A stretch of DNA of 64,000 bases, from assembly GCA_022606425.2 (NCBI GenBank), contig JAHDVF020001024.1, forward strand, positions 806,001-870,000, read 5' to 3'. Below, piece by piece: positions 25,075-34,681 of the stretch. Source of the DNA: Lepidostoma basale. Taxonomy: Eukaryota > Arthropoda > Insecta > Trichoptera > Lepidostomatidae. Each line of letters opens with the position of its first letter. Position 1 is the first letter of the stretch. Below the pieces are notes generated by a model. That model did not search any database. It saw only the letters and a list, made by a program, of their open reading frames with translations, and was not told the DNA's origin. The translations under genes were made by a program, and so were the position numbers.

Positions 25075-28000
25075 TTAAGACTCCTCAATTGATATGATAT
25101 GTCCAGATAAAATATCCTGCTTTCTCTTCTCATTTAATGCAATCAGTCGCTGTTCATCCTTGCGATTAAAAATATAGTAGAGGACAGGAACTAAAAATAG
25201 GGTCATGATCGAGCTAGAGATCATCCCTCCCAATACGGTTACACCAATGGGCTGAGTCATCTCGGTACCTTCCCCCCTATTCAAGGCCATCGGTAACATG
25301 CCTAAAATAGTTGTCAATGTCGTCATTAAAATAGGGCGTAATCGGCTACGTCCCGATAGAACAATCGCCTCGAATAGGGGTAACGATCTTTTACGTAATA
25401 AATTAGTATAATCAACAAGAACGATACCATTATTAACCACAATACCCATCAGCATAATAAAGCCAATAAGGCTATAGGCAGAAAGTGGCTCGCCGGCAAA
25501 AACATAGATTAAAATAGGCCCTATGGGTAGAGTAAAAATGGTTAAGATGATGATGAATGGATCTGCAAGAGATTCAAACTGACTCGCCATCACACCATAG
25601 ACCAGTAAAACTGCCACTAACATAACACCCATGAGCTTAGGTAGCAGCTCAACAAAATCAGCTTGGCTCCCCCCCTCCTTCATCGTTACATTGCTGGGTA
25701 GTTGTAAGCGTTCTGCTAGTATAGCATTAGCTGCACTGCTAGCTTCACTTTCAGCAACTACCTTACCCTTTTCATTAAGTCCAGCCTTAGCAGTCACCTC
25801 AAGCTGTCGCGTTTGATCCTCTCTTTTAATAGAGACCTGTCCATATCCTCGTTTTAATGTTGCAATATTACTTAGTACAATGGTTTCATTACTTGTACTG
25901 CTCTTTAAAAAGATTCGATCTAGATCCGATAGGGCGTTGCGATCAGACTCCTGTAGCCGCGTATAAATATCGATATCCTTCCCCTTTAAGCTATATTGGC
26001 CTGCAGCTATACCGTTGATATTGTAGGTAAGCTCATTAGCGATGGCTGCAATATTAAGTCCTAGGCTATAGGCTTTATCACGATCAATCTGAATCTCAAC
26101 CTGGGGTAAAGCACTGTCAAGGTTACTATCAACCTCTTTAAGAATAGGTACATCGGATAGAATTTCCACCATTTGGTTAGCAACTAGTTCAAGCGCATCT
26201 TGATCTTGACTTGATATCTTAAAGGTAATACCTGCAGCACCCCCTCCAAAAGAGGTCATGTCAGTAAAGGTAAACTCAGCATCAGGAAAAAAATCATAAT
26301 ATTGACGTGCCCGCTCTGCTAGCTGTGCACTATTGAGCGTACGTTGGTCAAACTCTGGTAGCAATAGCATCACTTGCCCCTGATTCGAGGCCTCATTACC
26401 ACGCGAATCCTGTCCAACAATCACGACAAGATCTTTTACCGCACTACCATAGTCTCTTGACAAAAATGCCTGTAGCTGCTGCCCCATATCTTTGGTTACA
26501 TTGAGAGGTGTCCCTTCGGGTAGCTCATAGTTGACACTATAGAAACTACTGCCACCTGCAGGCATCATCTCAAACTTTACAGCGGTGGCAAGCAGGATGA
26601 TTGCGACAACCAAGGTAGAAAAAACAGTCAATAAAACTGTTCGCCGATGACCCAACGACCACTTAATAGCTGTCGCATAGTGATCATCCAGCCAAACCAA
26701 TGCAGGCGACATAACATTATCTAACCTAAGCATTGGCCCCTTTAGTGCCCTCTGCTTCTTTGTAGAGACAGGTAGATAAACACCTGCTAAAACAGGAATC
26801 AAAACAATAGCAAAAAGTAGACTACTTAATAACGATATAACAATGGTAAAGCTTAAATCGGTAAAAATTACACCAACAACCCCAAGCTCTTTCCGAAAGA
26901 TTACCATGGGTAAAAAAACAGCAACCGTCGTTAAGGTACCGCCAGTTACAGCCCCCAGCATCTCTTGGCTACCCAAAATAGCACTCGTTTTAGAGCCAAC
27001 ACCTTTCTCTCTGTAACGAGTAATATTTTCCAAAAGAACAATACCACCATCGACAATCATTCCAACACCCAAATTCAACCCTGCAAGGCTCATGACATTT
27101 AAGGTTAAATTGAAGAAGTACATCATCATCAAGGCAAATAGAATGGAAAGGGGCATCGTTAGTGCCACGATTAGAGCGCTACGAATATTACGTAAAAAGA
27201 GTATTAATATGATAACACTAAAAAAGGCTCCCAATAAAGCACTTTGCACAACAGTCATAATAGCTTTGGTTACATCACCACTAGCATCCCAGTTAATAAC
27301 AATATTGATTGATTCGGGTAGCTTGTCATTAATGACTGGTATCTGTTTGGTTACCTCACGTGCCACCTTCACAATATTAGCATCACTTGCCTTATAGACA
27401 ATCAGAGTAAATGTTGAGTAGCCATTCATTTCAGCATAGCCCGTTTCATCCTCGTAGTCCATCATGACATTAGCGACATCACGAAGGAGAACAGGGATCA
27501 TACGATTACCACTACCGACGGTGCGATAGGTGACCACAACATTAGCAACATCCTCAGGGCTCTTATATAGACCATCGGCTCTCAGCATGATTTTGCGATC
27601 ACCATCAACAATATTGCCGGCACCCATCTGGATGTTTTGTGCTGCAATCGCACGGTTAATCTCCGTCATTGTCACATTATAGGCTTCAAGGCGGTTTTGT
27701 AGTACTTCAACCCGAATCTGCATCGAGCGCCCACCAATTAAGGCGACATTACTAACACCCTGTATTTGCTCAAGCAGCGGCTGCATAATATCTTCAGCAT
27801 AAGGTTTAATGTCATCAGCATCGAGGAGAGGACTACTGACCGATAGGTACATAACAGGGGTCAACGCATTTATATCTATTTTTGATATAATCGGAGCCTT
27901 TGCATCGGTTGGTAAAAAATCTCTTATCTGATCTAGTTTGTCTCGCACCTCATTGGTTGCTACATCAAGATCGACATCCCAATTAAAACGCAAAACGATA

Positions 28001-28269
28001 TTCGATAAACCCTCGCTACTGGTGGAGGTGATGGTATCAAGACTGGAAACATTGGTTAATACACGTTCCAGCATCTTCGTCACACTGCTCTCTATCTCCT
28101 CAGGACCTGCCCCACTATAAAGGGTGCTGACACTGATAATTGGAAAAGTGATTTCTGGCATATACTGCTGCGGAATCAATGTCGTCATAAATATTGATAT
28201 AACAAACAATAATGCACTAGCCACCACAATGGTGGTAGGCTTGGTAAGGATAGACCTCATTACACTCAT
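25075..28269 (-). CDS. RND multidrug efflux pump, inner membrane subunit
   Basis: A 1064-residue AcrB/MdtB-type transporter. Two repeats each hold a large periplasmic loop and a bundle of six transmembrane helices (helices at about 10-30 and 335-530 in the first half, 545-565 and 860-1040 in the second). Motifs: PQQYMPEITFPIISVSTLYSGAGPEEIE, GLNLGVGMIVDGGIVLLENI (TM4, with proton-relay Asp), TVAVFLPMVIF and the late MGIVVNNGIVLVDYTN. The proton-driven pump joins the MFP and TolC proteins encoded upstream. The cargo cannot be read from sequence; HAE1 (drug) type is more likely than heavy metal. Confidence 0.95.
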   Translation of the reverse strand: MSVMRSILTKPTTIVVASALLFVISIFMTTLIPQQYMPEITFPIISVSTLYSGAGPEEIESSVTKMLERVLTNVSSLDTITSTSSEGLSNIVLRFNWDVDLDVATNEVRDKLDQIRDFLPTDAKAPIISKIDINALTPVMYLSVSSPLLDADDIKPYAEDIMQPLLEQIQGVSNVALIGGRSMQIRVEVLQNRLEAYNVTMTEINRAIAAQNIQMGAGNIVDGDRKIMLRADGLYKSPEDVANVVVTYRTVGSGNRMIPVLLRDVANVMMDYEDETGYAEMNGYSTFTLIVYKASDANIVKVAREVTKQIPVINDKLPESINIVINWDASGDVTKAIMTVVQSALLGAFFSVIILILFLRNIRSALIVALTMPLSILFALMMMYFFNLTLNVMSLAGLNLGVGMIVDGGIVLLENITRYREKGVGSKTSAILGSQEMLGAVTGGTLTTVAVFLPMVIFRKELGVVGVIFTDLSFTIVISLLSSLLFAIVLIPVLAGVYLPVSTKKQRALKGPMLRLDNVMSPALVWLDDHYATAIKWSLGHRRTVLLTVFSTLVVAIILLATAVKFEMMPAGGSSFYSVNYELPEGTPLNVTKDMGQQLQAFLSRDYGSAVKDLVVIVGQDSRGNEASNQGQVMLLLPEFDQRTLNSAQLAERARQYYDFFPDAEFTFTDMTSFGGGAAGITFKISSQDQDALELVANQMVEILSDVPILKEVDSNLDSALPQVEIQIDRDKAYSLGLNIAAIANELTYNINGIAAGQYSLKGKDIDIYTRLQESDRNALSDLDRIFLKSSTSNETIVLSNIATLKRGYGQVSIKREDQTRQLEVTAKAGLNEKGKVVAESEASSAANAILAERLQLPSNVTMKEGGSQADFVELLPKLMGVMLVAVLLVYGVMASQFESLADPFIIILTIFTLPIGPILIYVFAGEPLSAYSLIGFIMLMGIVVNNGIVLVDYTNLLRKRSLPLFEAIVLSGRSRLRPILMTTLTTILGMLPMALNRGEGTEMTQPIGVTVLGGMISSSIMTLFLVPVLYYIFNRKDEQRLIALNEKRKQDILSGHIISIEES

Positions 28270-28282
28270 TAGTCTTGCCCCT

Positions 28283-29398
28283 TTAGCTCTGTGTACTGCT
28301 AACTGTATCGACCGAAGTAGTCACCGAATCCTCTTCTTGAAGAGTCTCCATCCTACCTGTAGTTCCTGACTTTAAAAGCCTGACTTTACTATCCTGGCTG
28401 AGGGCGTTCTGTCCCGAAACAACAACCTGATCACCGATCTCAACTCCATCAGTCACCAAAACCATCCCATCAACAACAGAGCCTAATTCAACCTGCTTTA
28501 AATCAACATAGTAATCAAAATCATCACTTACTTTTAAGCCCTCGGCGGTTAGTGCATCTTTCCTAAGCTCAACATCATCACGATGATGAGCCAACTTAGC
28601 AAGATAGTTCTTCCCAGAGCGCATAATAACGGCACTCATAGGTACCACCGCTACATTTTCATGGCGAATTGTATTAATTTGTAGCCCGCCAAACATACCG
28701 GCCATCAAATCGCTGCTCGCCACGTCGGCATAAAGCTTAGCCCATACCGTACGACTCAAAGGATCGACAACAGGCGAGAGATCTGCAATTGTTACAGGAT
28801 ATTTATTACCAGGATAGGCACTAAGAGTGAGAAACCCTTTTGATCCTACAGATAAATCTCTGATAAAACGCTCTGGTATGTAGGTCTCTATCTTTAGCTT
28901 GGAGAGGTCTCCCATGTAGGCTACCACACTTTGCAAGGCAACCGTATTACCCAACTCAATCGGCAGGCTTGTTATCGTACCAGCAAGAGGAGCTCGAACA
29001 GGGCTAAGCGAGTAGACAAGCCCTGGTTTGCTAGGGTCAACATAGGCTACAATTTGATTTCGGCTAACTTTTTCCCCCACGCTCACCGTATACTGTACAA
29101 GCTTACCCCCAATATCAGGAATGATGTTAATAGTATTTTCTGCCATTACATCGCCATTAACCCTAAAATATTCCTGCTGGGTTTGCGGCTCAATCGTGAT
29201 CGTAGAGACAGAATAGACACGCTCGGTAGCAATATTTTTTTGACGACCTGATGCAGTCTCAAAAAGACGAAAAACTATTAAAGCAACTACTATAATCACC
29301 AATATTTTAACCCAAGCGGGTATTTTAGACAACTTCGACAACTTTTTCTTTAACTTTAAATCAATCTTACTAGCGCCAGGCTGCCTATCAGCATTCAT
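28283..29398 (-). CDS. RND periplasmic adaptor (membrane fusion protein)
   Basis: A 371-residue adaptor with a cytoplasmic basic start, one membrane anchor at about 30-50 (IPAWVKILVIIVVALIVF), a barrel-sandwich/lipoyl region (GGKLVQYTVSVGEKVSRNQIVAYVD, then SPVRAPLAGTITSLPIELGNTV) and a beta-barrel domain (FLTLSAYPGNKYPVTIADLSPVVDPLSRTVWAKLY). The alpha-helical hairpin is very short or missing, so the TolC contact may be unusual. The ATG at 29398 has AAGGAG upstream; an adjacent TTG at 29401 is less likely. Middle gene of tolC-MFP-RND. Confidence 0.93.
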   Translation of the reverse strand: MNADRQPGASKIDLKLKKKLSKLSKIPAWVKILVIIVVALIVFRLFETASGRQKNIATERVYSVSTITIEPQTQQEYFRVNGDVMAENTINIIPDIGGKLVQYTVSVGEKVSRNQIVAYVDPSKPGLVYSLSPVRAPLAGTITSLPIELGNTVALQSVVAYMGDLSKLKIETYIPERFIRDLSVGSKGFLTLSAYPGNKYPVTIADLSPVVDPLSRTVWAKLYADVASSDLMAGMFGGLQINTIRHENVAVVPMSAVIMRSGKNYLAKLAHHRDDVELRKDALTAEGLKVSDDFDYYVDLKQVELGSVVDGMVLVTDGVEIGDQVVVSGQNALSQDSKVRLLKSGTTGRMETLQEEDSVTTSVDTVSSTQS

Positions 29399-29425
29399 CA
29401 ACAGTGCTCCTTATCATTTTTACAT

Positions 29426-30778
29426 TCATCTTATTTGATTATTAGCCACAAGATCACTAACAGAGACCCCAATAGTCGCTGAAAGATCTGAAAGTGTTTT
29501 GTAGTAATTTAACTTAGTTGAAATTAAATTAAGCTCAGCACTTTGATTATCCTGAATAGCTCTTTGTAGGTCGGCATAATCCTTAAGCCCCTGCCTATAG
29601 CCTATCTCGATTAGCCTTAAACTCTCTTTACTGATGGTAACATTCTGTTCAACAACAGATATTCTTTGCTGATAAAGATTGAGATCGGCAACATAGCGCT
29701 CAATGGCAATTTGCGAACCAATTTTAGTCTGGTCAACAGCCATTTTACTCATTCGATATCCATCAAGACCCTCTAGCAGTCGTAAGCCATTTTTACTCCA
29801 TGGAACCAAGGTATCAAGGCTGATCCTTACACCAATCTCGAGGGCAAAGTTATCACTTGTCCTAGGTAACCCCATGCTACTGTTGGTGGCACTATCACTA
29901 TATCCCATTCGACTAACATTATAGCCTATCCCAACATAAGGATTAATCAATCCTCCAACGGCTCCGAGGGTACGCCACTTTAAGCTATTTAAATCAGCCT
30001 GTGCTTTAACGTAGTCATACGACTGCCCAAGATAGTCAGCCACCATTTGGTCACCATTAAAGCGTGCCGGTACAACCCGAAGTTCACCCTGTAGCTCAAT
30101 CTCTTGCTTCAAGTCAATACCTATTAACTGCTTAAAAAGTAGTAATTCCCTCTCATAGTTCGCCAACAAGCTATTATTGCTATTAATGGCATTATAATAA
30201 CTTAGCTGGCTCTGTAGCATACTGACACGATCAATCAACCCACTATTAAACATCGATAAAGTCTGGTTATAGATTGTTTCTGACAACGCCACACCTGACT
30301 CACTGACCGCTATCTGATTCTGTAGTTCAATTAATGCATAAAAGGCAACTTTAGCCGAATTAATTGCCTTGTCCTGGCTCTGCCTGTAGCTAGTTTTACC
30401 ACTCTTATAATCTTCAAGAGCCCTTAAAATCTCCATCTCAACCCAAGCACTAATCTCAAGCTGAGCACTAAGGCCTACACTCCCCTTCCATTTCCCGTCG
30501 CTAGTACTCCCACTAACTCCTTCAGTTCCAACCGGCCTAGATGATCCTATCGAGGCACTCACACCCGTTGTTGGAAGAAGCCAGTTCCACATGCTGCCAT
30601 TTCGTGTTCGCTTAGCCTGATCAAAATCCATCTTGGCCTTTTGGTAGGTGAAGCTTGAAAACACCATCGGCTCAATGCTCTCTTCCGTCAAAACCAATCT
30701 GTCTGAGCTACTTTCCTGTGCCACCAGTGCAAAAAGCTGAGTAGCCATTAGCAAGCCTATTAATATAGTCTTTTTCAT
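29426..30778 (-). CDS. TolC-like outer membrane efflux protein
   Basis: A 450-residue outer-membrane factor: signal peptide MKKTILIGLLMATQLFALVAQ, then two TolC repeats rich in alpha-helix (RQSQDKAINSAKVAFYALIELQNQIAVSESGVALSETIYNQT and the related second copy QTKIGSQIAIERYVADLNLYQQRISVVEQNVTIS, given in part), and GYRQGLKDYADLQRAIQD near the end. Forms the periplasm-spanning exit duct of the RND pump. The ATG at 30778 has AGGA 5 bases upstream; the ATG at 30784 is too close to it. First gene of the operon, with promoter and a palindrome upstream. Confidence 0.9.
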   Translation of the reverse strand: MKKTILIGLLMATQLFALVAQESSSDRLVLTEESIEPMVFSSFTYQKAKMDFDQAKRTRNGSMWNWLLPTTGVSASIGSSRPVGTEGVSGSTSDGKWKGSVGLSAQLEISAWVEMEILRALEDYKSGKTSYRQSQDKAINSAKVAFYALIELQNQIAVSESGVALSETIYNQTLSMFNSGLIDRVSMLQSQLSYYNAINSNNSLLANYERELLLFKQLIGIDLKQEIELQGELRVVPARFNGDQMVADYLGQSYDYVKAQADLNSLKWRTLGAVGGLINPYVGIGYNVSRMGYSDSATNSSMGLPRTSDNFALEIGVRISLDTLVPWSKNGLRLLEGLDGYRMSKMAVDQTKIGSQIAIERYVADLNLYQQRISVVEQNVTISKESLRLIEIGYRQGLKDYADLQRAIQDNQSAELNLISTKLNYYKTLSDLSATIGVSVSDLVANNQIR

Positions 30779-30807
30779 TTTCATCCTAGTATTTCTATCA
30801 ATACTAT

Positions 30808-30837
30808 ATTATATACACACTAATGTTTATTAGTCAA
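30808..30837 (-). promoter_or_regulatory. promoter of the efflux operon with overlapping palindrome
   Basis: On the minus strand TTGACT (30837-30832), 18-base spacer, TATAAT (30813-30808). ACTAAT and ATTAGT separated by four bases (30819-30834) form a palindrome over the -35 and spacer, a plausible repressor site of TetR- or MarR-like size. Confidence 0.6.
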
Positions 30838-30856
30838 TAGTCGCTCCCTAGTAAAA

Positions 30857-31312
30857 TTAACGATACCATGCTTCATGTGCTATCAGTCTTTGCTTAATAA
30901 CGGAGCCATAGGCATAGCCCCCCACCTCTCCATCAATCTTGACCACACGGTGACAGGGGATGATAATGGCCAGAGGATTAGCTCCATTGGCACTCCCTAC
31001 AGCACGCCAAGCCGTGGGGTAGCCACTCTGCTCAGCAAGCATTGTATAGCTCCAAGTCTGCCCATAAGGGATCAATTGGAGGGTTTTCCATACAGCTAGC
31101 TGAAACGGTGTCCCTGTAATATCTAGTTCTATGCTAAACTGGGTTAGGTTACCACTAAAATAGCACTCTAGCTGCCTAGCCGTTTCATGCTCTATTTTGC
31201 TACCCCTCCCACCCTTCTCTCCTTGTTGATCAACTAGAGAGAGAGTACTTAATCCTTTTTTCGAAGAAATGATCTCAATAGTACCTATAGGTGACAAATA
31301 ATAGTAGGCCAT
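30857..31312 (-). CDS. ogt: methylated-DNA--[protein]-cysteine S-methyltransferase
   Basis: A 151-residue suicide repair protein that removes methyl groups from O6-methylguanine. The C-terminal domain holds TPFQLAVWKTLQLIPYGQTWSY, the arginine finger in AWRAVGSANGANP and the active site IPCHRVV with acceptor Cys120. SD GGAG is 7 bases before the ATG. It lies 11 bases after the DUF4127 gene, so it is probably the last gene of the second PTS operon, an unexpected partner. Confidence 0.96.
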   Translation of the reverse strand: MAYYYLSPIGTIEIISSKKGLSTLSLVDQQGEKGGRGSKIEHETARQLECYFSGNLTQFSIELDITGTPFQLAVWKTLQLIPYGQTWSYTMLAEQSGYPTAWRAVGSANGANPLAIIIPCHRVVKIDGEVGGYAYGSVIKQRLIAHEAWYR

Positions 31313-31323
31313 GGTAGTGCTCC

Positions 31324-32877
31324 TTAGCGACCATTATAACAAAATTCTATCATAAAATCTAACCCCGAAAAGCGCCTAAATGGTGCCTTGATCTCTTTGA
31401 TGATAAAAGGGCTTGCCTTAAAGCTTTTCTGTATACGTCGACTCCATAGCCTCGTTACCTCACTTTTTATTATCTCAAGCACAGCTAAAGGCTCGGCCTC
31501 AAAGCTCACCACGCCACTCTCCTTCATCTTTTCTTCTACAATATAGCGCTTAAGCTCTCCTTGATAGAGCCAATCATTAAGCAGACGTTTTATTAAAAAA
31601 AGCTTTGTAGCCTCTTTCTTCTGGCCATAATGGCTAAAAACCATCGTGGCCAAAACCGTCGCTAAACTGTTGCAGCTTGTGTTCCATGCTGCATAGCCTG
31701 ACAGTCGCTCTAATAGCTCAGCATCATCACATCGTTCAATCAGCTCCCTCTCCCCACCATTGCTAAAGGCTAAATCGGCCAGCCCAACCTCATAGCCATG
31801 ATCGATATAGCGGCCTATGCTATGCACGAAAAGAGATAGATGCCGGCAACTGTAGTAGCTAACATCTTTTTGCGATTGATCAATTACCCCCTCCCCATGA
31901 AGCGTGAAGCTATTGGTATCATCCATTTTAAGCGATGGGCTATTAATCGCTACAATCATATCACTCCCACTGGCCGATGCCCCCAGTGTAATCGCCATGG
32001 CCGCACTGTGTGAGAGCAAACTCTCTCCTAAAGGCCTATCCTCAAAGTTAGGAACGAGTTGCCTCGCCCCTTCGGAGCTAAAGAGGGGAAATAAGACTAG
32101 CTGATGCTTAAAATAGTCCATGTAGGCCCGCGTTAAGAGCGTGCATCCAGCCTCATCGGTTCCAGGGTGTAAAAAAATATTATTAAACAGCCTAAGCTCA
32201 CCAATCTTTTGATATATTTTACCTTGATCAATCGCAGGATAGCCAAAGGGTGTTGCATCATCTTGAGGAATAATCAGCAGCTCGATCACCTTACTCTTCA
32301 AGAGGCTCAATATTGCTATTGTCATATCACGATTAGTCCTACGCCTCTGTTCATAGTTACCAATCATTAATTTTGGTAGCTCCTGCTGCAGGAGGGAAAG
32401 CTCCTCACGCTCAAAAGAATCAAGCCCCACCCGCTCAGTTTTATCGACAAGGTAGCCATGCCTGAAAATCGATTTTCCATAAGTTGCATAGTAGTCAGGC
32501 TCCTCATCACTCGAGCTATACTGCGGTGTTCTCATAATAAGGTTGGAGGCATAAATTTTAATATGGGGATATTGATCGCCTATTTTACGAATAATAGCTA
32601 GGCGCTCTGTATAAAATGAGAGCTCACCCTCATGGATACGCGAAGGAAGCAACCCCCCATATAGAAACATATCTAGCGATAGAATCAGTACATCACTTTG
32701 TGCAATATTGGCCCATAAAAAAGAGTCAAGTTCAATAAAATTGGCTGCAGTTTTCTTAAAGCCTAAGATGCTAGGAGGGGGTAAAATGACCTCCAAGTTA
32801 TCAACCATTTGTGATAAATCTTGTAAAAAACTGTAGTTATAGGGTCTTATATCCAGCGGGATGACTAATGCTCTCAT
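31324..32877 (-). CDS. DUF4127 family protein linked to a PTS
   Basis: A cytoplasmic protein of 517 residues that I assign to DUF4127 from its start (RALVIPLDIRPYNYSFLQDL) and blocks such as ILSLDMFLYGGLLPSRIHE, YASNLIMRTPQYSSSDEEPDY, IIPQDDATPFGYPA and HPGTDEAGCTLLTRA. No biochemical function is established that I know of. Acidic and His residues in QDDATPFG and PGTDEAG look like an active site. It starts 5 bases after the EIIC stop, so it probably acts on the phosphorylated sugar imported by this PTS. Confidence 0.75.
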   Translation of the reverse strand: MRALVIPLDIRPYNYSFLQDLSQMVDNLEVILPPPSILGFKKTAANFIELDSFLWANIAQSDVLILSLDMFLYGGLLPSRIHEGELSFYTERLAIIRKIGDQYPHIKIYASNLIMRTPQYSSSDEEPDYYATYGKSIFRHGYLVDKTERVGLDSFEREELSLLQQELPKLMIGNYEQRRRTNRDMTIAILSLLKSKVIELLIIPQDDATPFGYPAIDQGKIYQKIGELRLFNNIFLHPGTDEAGCTLLTRAYMDYFKHQLVLFPLFSSEGARQLVPNFEDRPLGESLLSHSAAMAITLGASASGSDMIVAINSPSLKMDDTNSFTLHGEGVIDQSQKDVSYYSCRHLSLFVHSIGRYIDHGYEVGLADLAFSNGGERELIERCDDAELLERLSGYAAWNTSCNSLATVLATMVFSHYGQKKEATKLFLIKRLLNDWLYQGELKRYIVEEKMKESGVVSFEAEPLAVLEIIKSEVTRLWSRRIQKSFKASPFIIKEIKAPFRRFSGLDFMIEFCYNGR

Positions 32878-32882
32878 CCTTA

Positions 32883-34154
32883 CTATCCCTCTTTTTTAAT
32901 CATTCTATTGGCCGCCAGCACAAAAGGGCTATAAATAAGTACCGACACTATAATCAGCAAAAAGGCCAATATAGCAGCTCGCCAGTCACCGGCTGTCGCC
33001 AAATAGGCACCCATAATGGGAGGGGTTGTCCAAGGAATCATAATGGTTGTTTTAGCGATAAGCCCCAGGGCTGTAGCTAGGTAGGCAATAGTATAGTTGA
33101 CCATTGGCACTAAGAGCAGGGGAATCATAAAAAGAGGGTTGAAAATAACTGGCAACCCAAAAACAAGTGTCTCGTTGATGTTGAAGAGGCCTGGCACCAA
33201 GCTAATCTTCCCAACCGTCCGATGGTCAGCACGCCTAGAGAAAAGAAGGAGTGCAATCAAGAGGCCAATGGTGCCTCCGCTACCACCCATACTAATGAAG
33301 CCATCATAAAATGATTTTGTCACTATATAGGGTGCCTCTAGGCCATTTTTAAATGCCTCTAAATTAGCAACAACCGACGACAGCATAATAGGTTCGATGA
33401 TAGGCCCTAAGACAAAAAATCCATGTAGACCTATTCCCCACAAAAGTTGCATGACGACGATAACAAGTAAAAAGCCAAAAAAACTATTCATTAAATTTTG
33501 CATCGGTGCCTGAATAAGATTAATAATCAACGTCGCCAAGGTAAGGCCAAAGAGATGATGAAGCAATGAACCGCCAATAGCAAAAATGGTAATGGTTAGC
33601 ATGGCCGGAATCATCGATGAAAACGATTTAGCAACCGCCGGTGGTACACCATCTGGCATCACAATTTTCAAAGCTTTAATCTTGTTTAGTCGGATATAAA
33701 GCTCGGTAGCCAGCATTGCTACAATAAAGCCAACAAAGAGGCCTGAAACTGAGATGTCGGCCGGATTAATCACGCCCCATAGGGCAAGTTGTGATCCTTC
33801 AGGACCAAAATGGTTAGTACCTGGGGTTAGGGTAATAAAGCAGGCTAGGCTAACGACCGCTGCCGAAATGGCTTCCTCTTTATAGGAAGCCGCCAATGAA
33901 TAGGCAGCAGCAGCACAGATACTAAGTGCCATAATACTTAAGGTACCACGGTAGACGCGGTCGCCTACATCCTTAAAGGCTAGCCACGACTGTGGCACCC
34001 AAGAGCCCGCCAAAATAACATTATTGATTAATACAAAAAGAGATGCCGCAATAACAAGGGGCATCATAATATAAAAAGCATTACGAATCGCATTAATGTG
34101 GCGCTGGCTACCTAGCTTGCTAGAAAATTCCATCACTTTATCGGTAAAATTCAT
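32883..34154 (-). CDS. PTS cellobiose/chitobiose-family EIIC permease (second system)
   Basis: A 423-residue permease homologous to the one at 8775-10079: amphipathic MNFTDKVMEFSSKLGSQRHINAIRNAFYIMMPL, MPDGVPPAVAKSF, GGSGGTIGLLIALLL and the NETLVFGLPVIFNPLFM signature, where the usual NEP reads NET. About ten hydrophobic helices. SD GGAGGAG is 6 bases before the ATG. Transcribed after EIIB and before DUF4127. Substrate probably a beta-linked disaccharide, different from that of the first system. Confidence 0.93.
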   Translation of the reverse strand: MNFTDKVMEFSSKLGSQRHINAIRNAFYIMMPLVIAASLFVLINNVILAGSWVPQSWLAFKDVGDRVYRGTLSIMALSICAAAAYSLAASYKEEAISAAVVSLACFITLTPGTNHFGPEGSQLALWGVINPADISVSGLFVGFIVAMLATELYIRLNKIKALKIVMPDGVPPAVAKSFSSMIPAMLTITIFAIGGSLLHHLFGLTLATLIINLIQAPMQNLMNSFFGFLLVIVVMQLLWGIGLHGFFVLGPIIEPIMLSSVVANLEAFKNGLEAPYIVTKSFYDGFISMGGSGGTIGLLIALLLFSRRADHRTVGKISLVPGLFNINETLVFGLPVIFNPLFMIPLLLVPMVNYTIAYLATALGLIAKTTIMIPWTTPPIMGAYLATAGDWRAAILAFLLIIVSVLIYSPFVLAANRMIKKEG

Positions 34155-34208
34155 TTTTATCTCCTCCAGTTAGATTATAGATATGATATAACTGATGTAA
34201 CAGGGTAG

Positions 34209-34511
34209 CTACTGCGGGCTCATGCTTGATTTAGTCGCCTTTTGAGCCAAGTCAAGAACCCCTTGAGCATCCATCATCCCGTAGATTTGAGGGGGAATTT
34301 TTTCGACAGGGATGGTAAGCTTTTTACGAAGCTCATCTAGTTTAAAGCCTATTTGAGGGCCTAATAGGACGACATCGTAGCCGGGCAGTTTTTCATCCAA
34401 CGTATCAATACTAATTGCCTCAATCACATTGGATTCATCAATTTTTTGCATTTTAGAAACTAGTAGACTTGTTGACATGCCAGCATTACAGCACAGTAAA
34501 ATTTTCATCAT
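34209..34511 (-). CDS. PTS lactose/cellobiose-family EIIB component (second system)
   Basis: Phosphocarrier of 100 residues: KILLCCNAGMSTSLLVSKM contains the phospho-Cys loop (C-N-A-G-M-S-T-S) and DVVLLGPQIGFKLDELRK the second conserved loop. The start is either the ATG at 34511 (5 bases from GAGG) or that at 34508 (8 bases). First gene of EIIB-EIIC-DUF4127-ogt. No EIIA is encoded here; the EIIA at 12872-13222 could supply phosphate. Confidence 0.93.
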   Translation of the reverse strand: MMKILLCCNAGMSTSLLVSKMQKIDESNVIEAISIDTLDEKLPGYDVVLLGPQIGFKLDELRKKLTIPVEKIPPQIYGMMDAQGVLDLAQKATKSSMSPQ

Positions 34512-34548
34512 TGCCACCTCTTTTTTATTTTATAAAACAAACTATATC

Positions 34549-34568
34549 CAGTTTAATCGATCAAACTG
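34549..34568. promoter_or_regulatory. 20-base palindromic operator at the second PTS promoter
   Basis: CAGTTTAATCGATCAAACTG is symmetric at 18 of 20 bases with a central CG, the layout of LacI/GalR-family operators. It overlaps the -10 box and spacer of the promoter reading leftward. Confidence 0.65.
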
Positions 34569-34578
34569 AGCAGGTCAA
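34550..34578 (-). promoter_or_regulatory. promoter of the second PTS operon
   Basis: Minus strand: TTGACC (34578-34573), 17-base spacer, TAAACT (34555-34550). Start would be near 34543, about 30 bases before the EIIB ATG. Confidence 0.55.
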
Positions 34579-34681
34579 GAATTAAATATTATTTACTAAA
34601 TTTATTTTACATTAAATATTAAAATAATTAATATAAAAAATATTCAATAATCATTGTTGAGGGGTCGATCATGTTGAGGTG

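Noticed and set aside
26000..28369. Several plus-strand frames of 60-100 residues within the RND and MFP genes
   Set aside because: Shadow frames of strongly supported minus-strand genes, no SD or domain.
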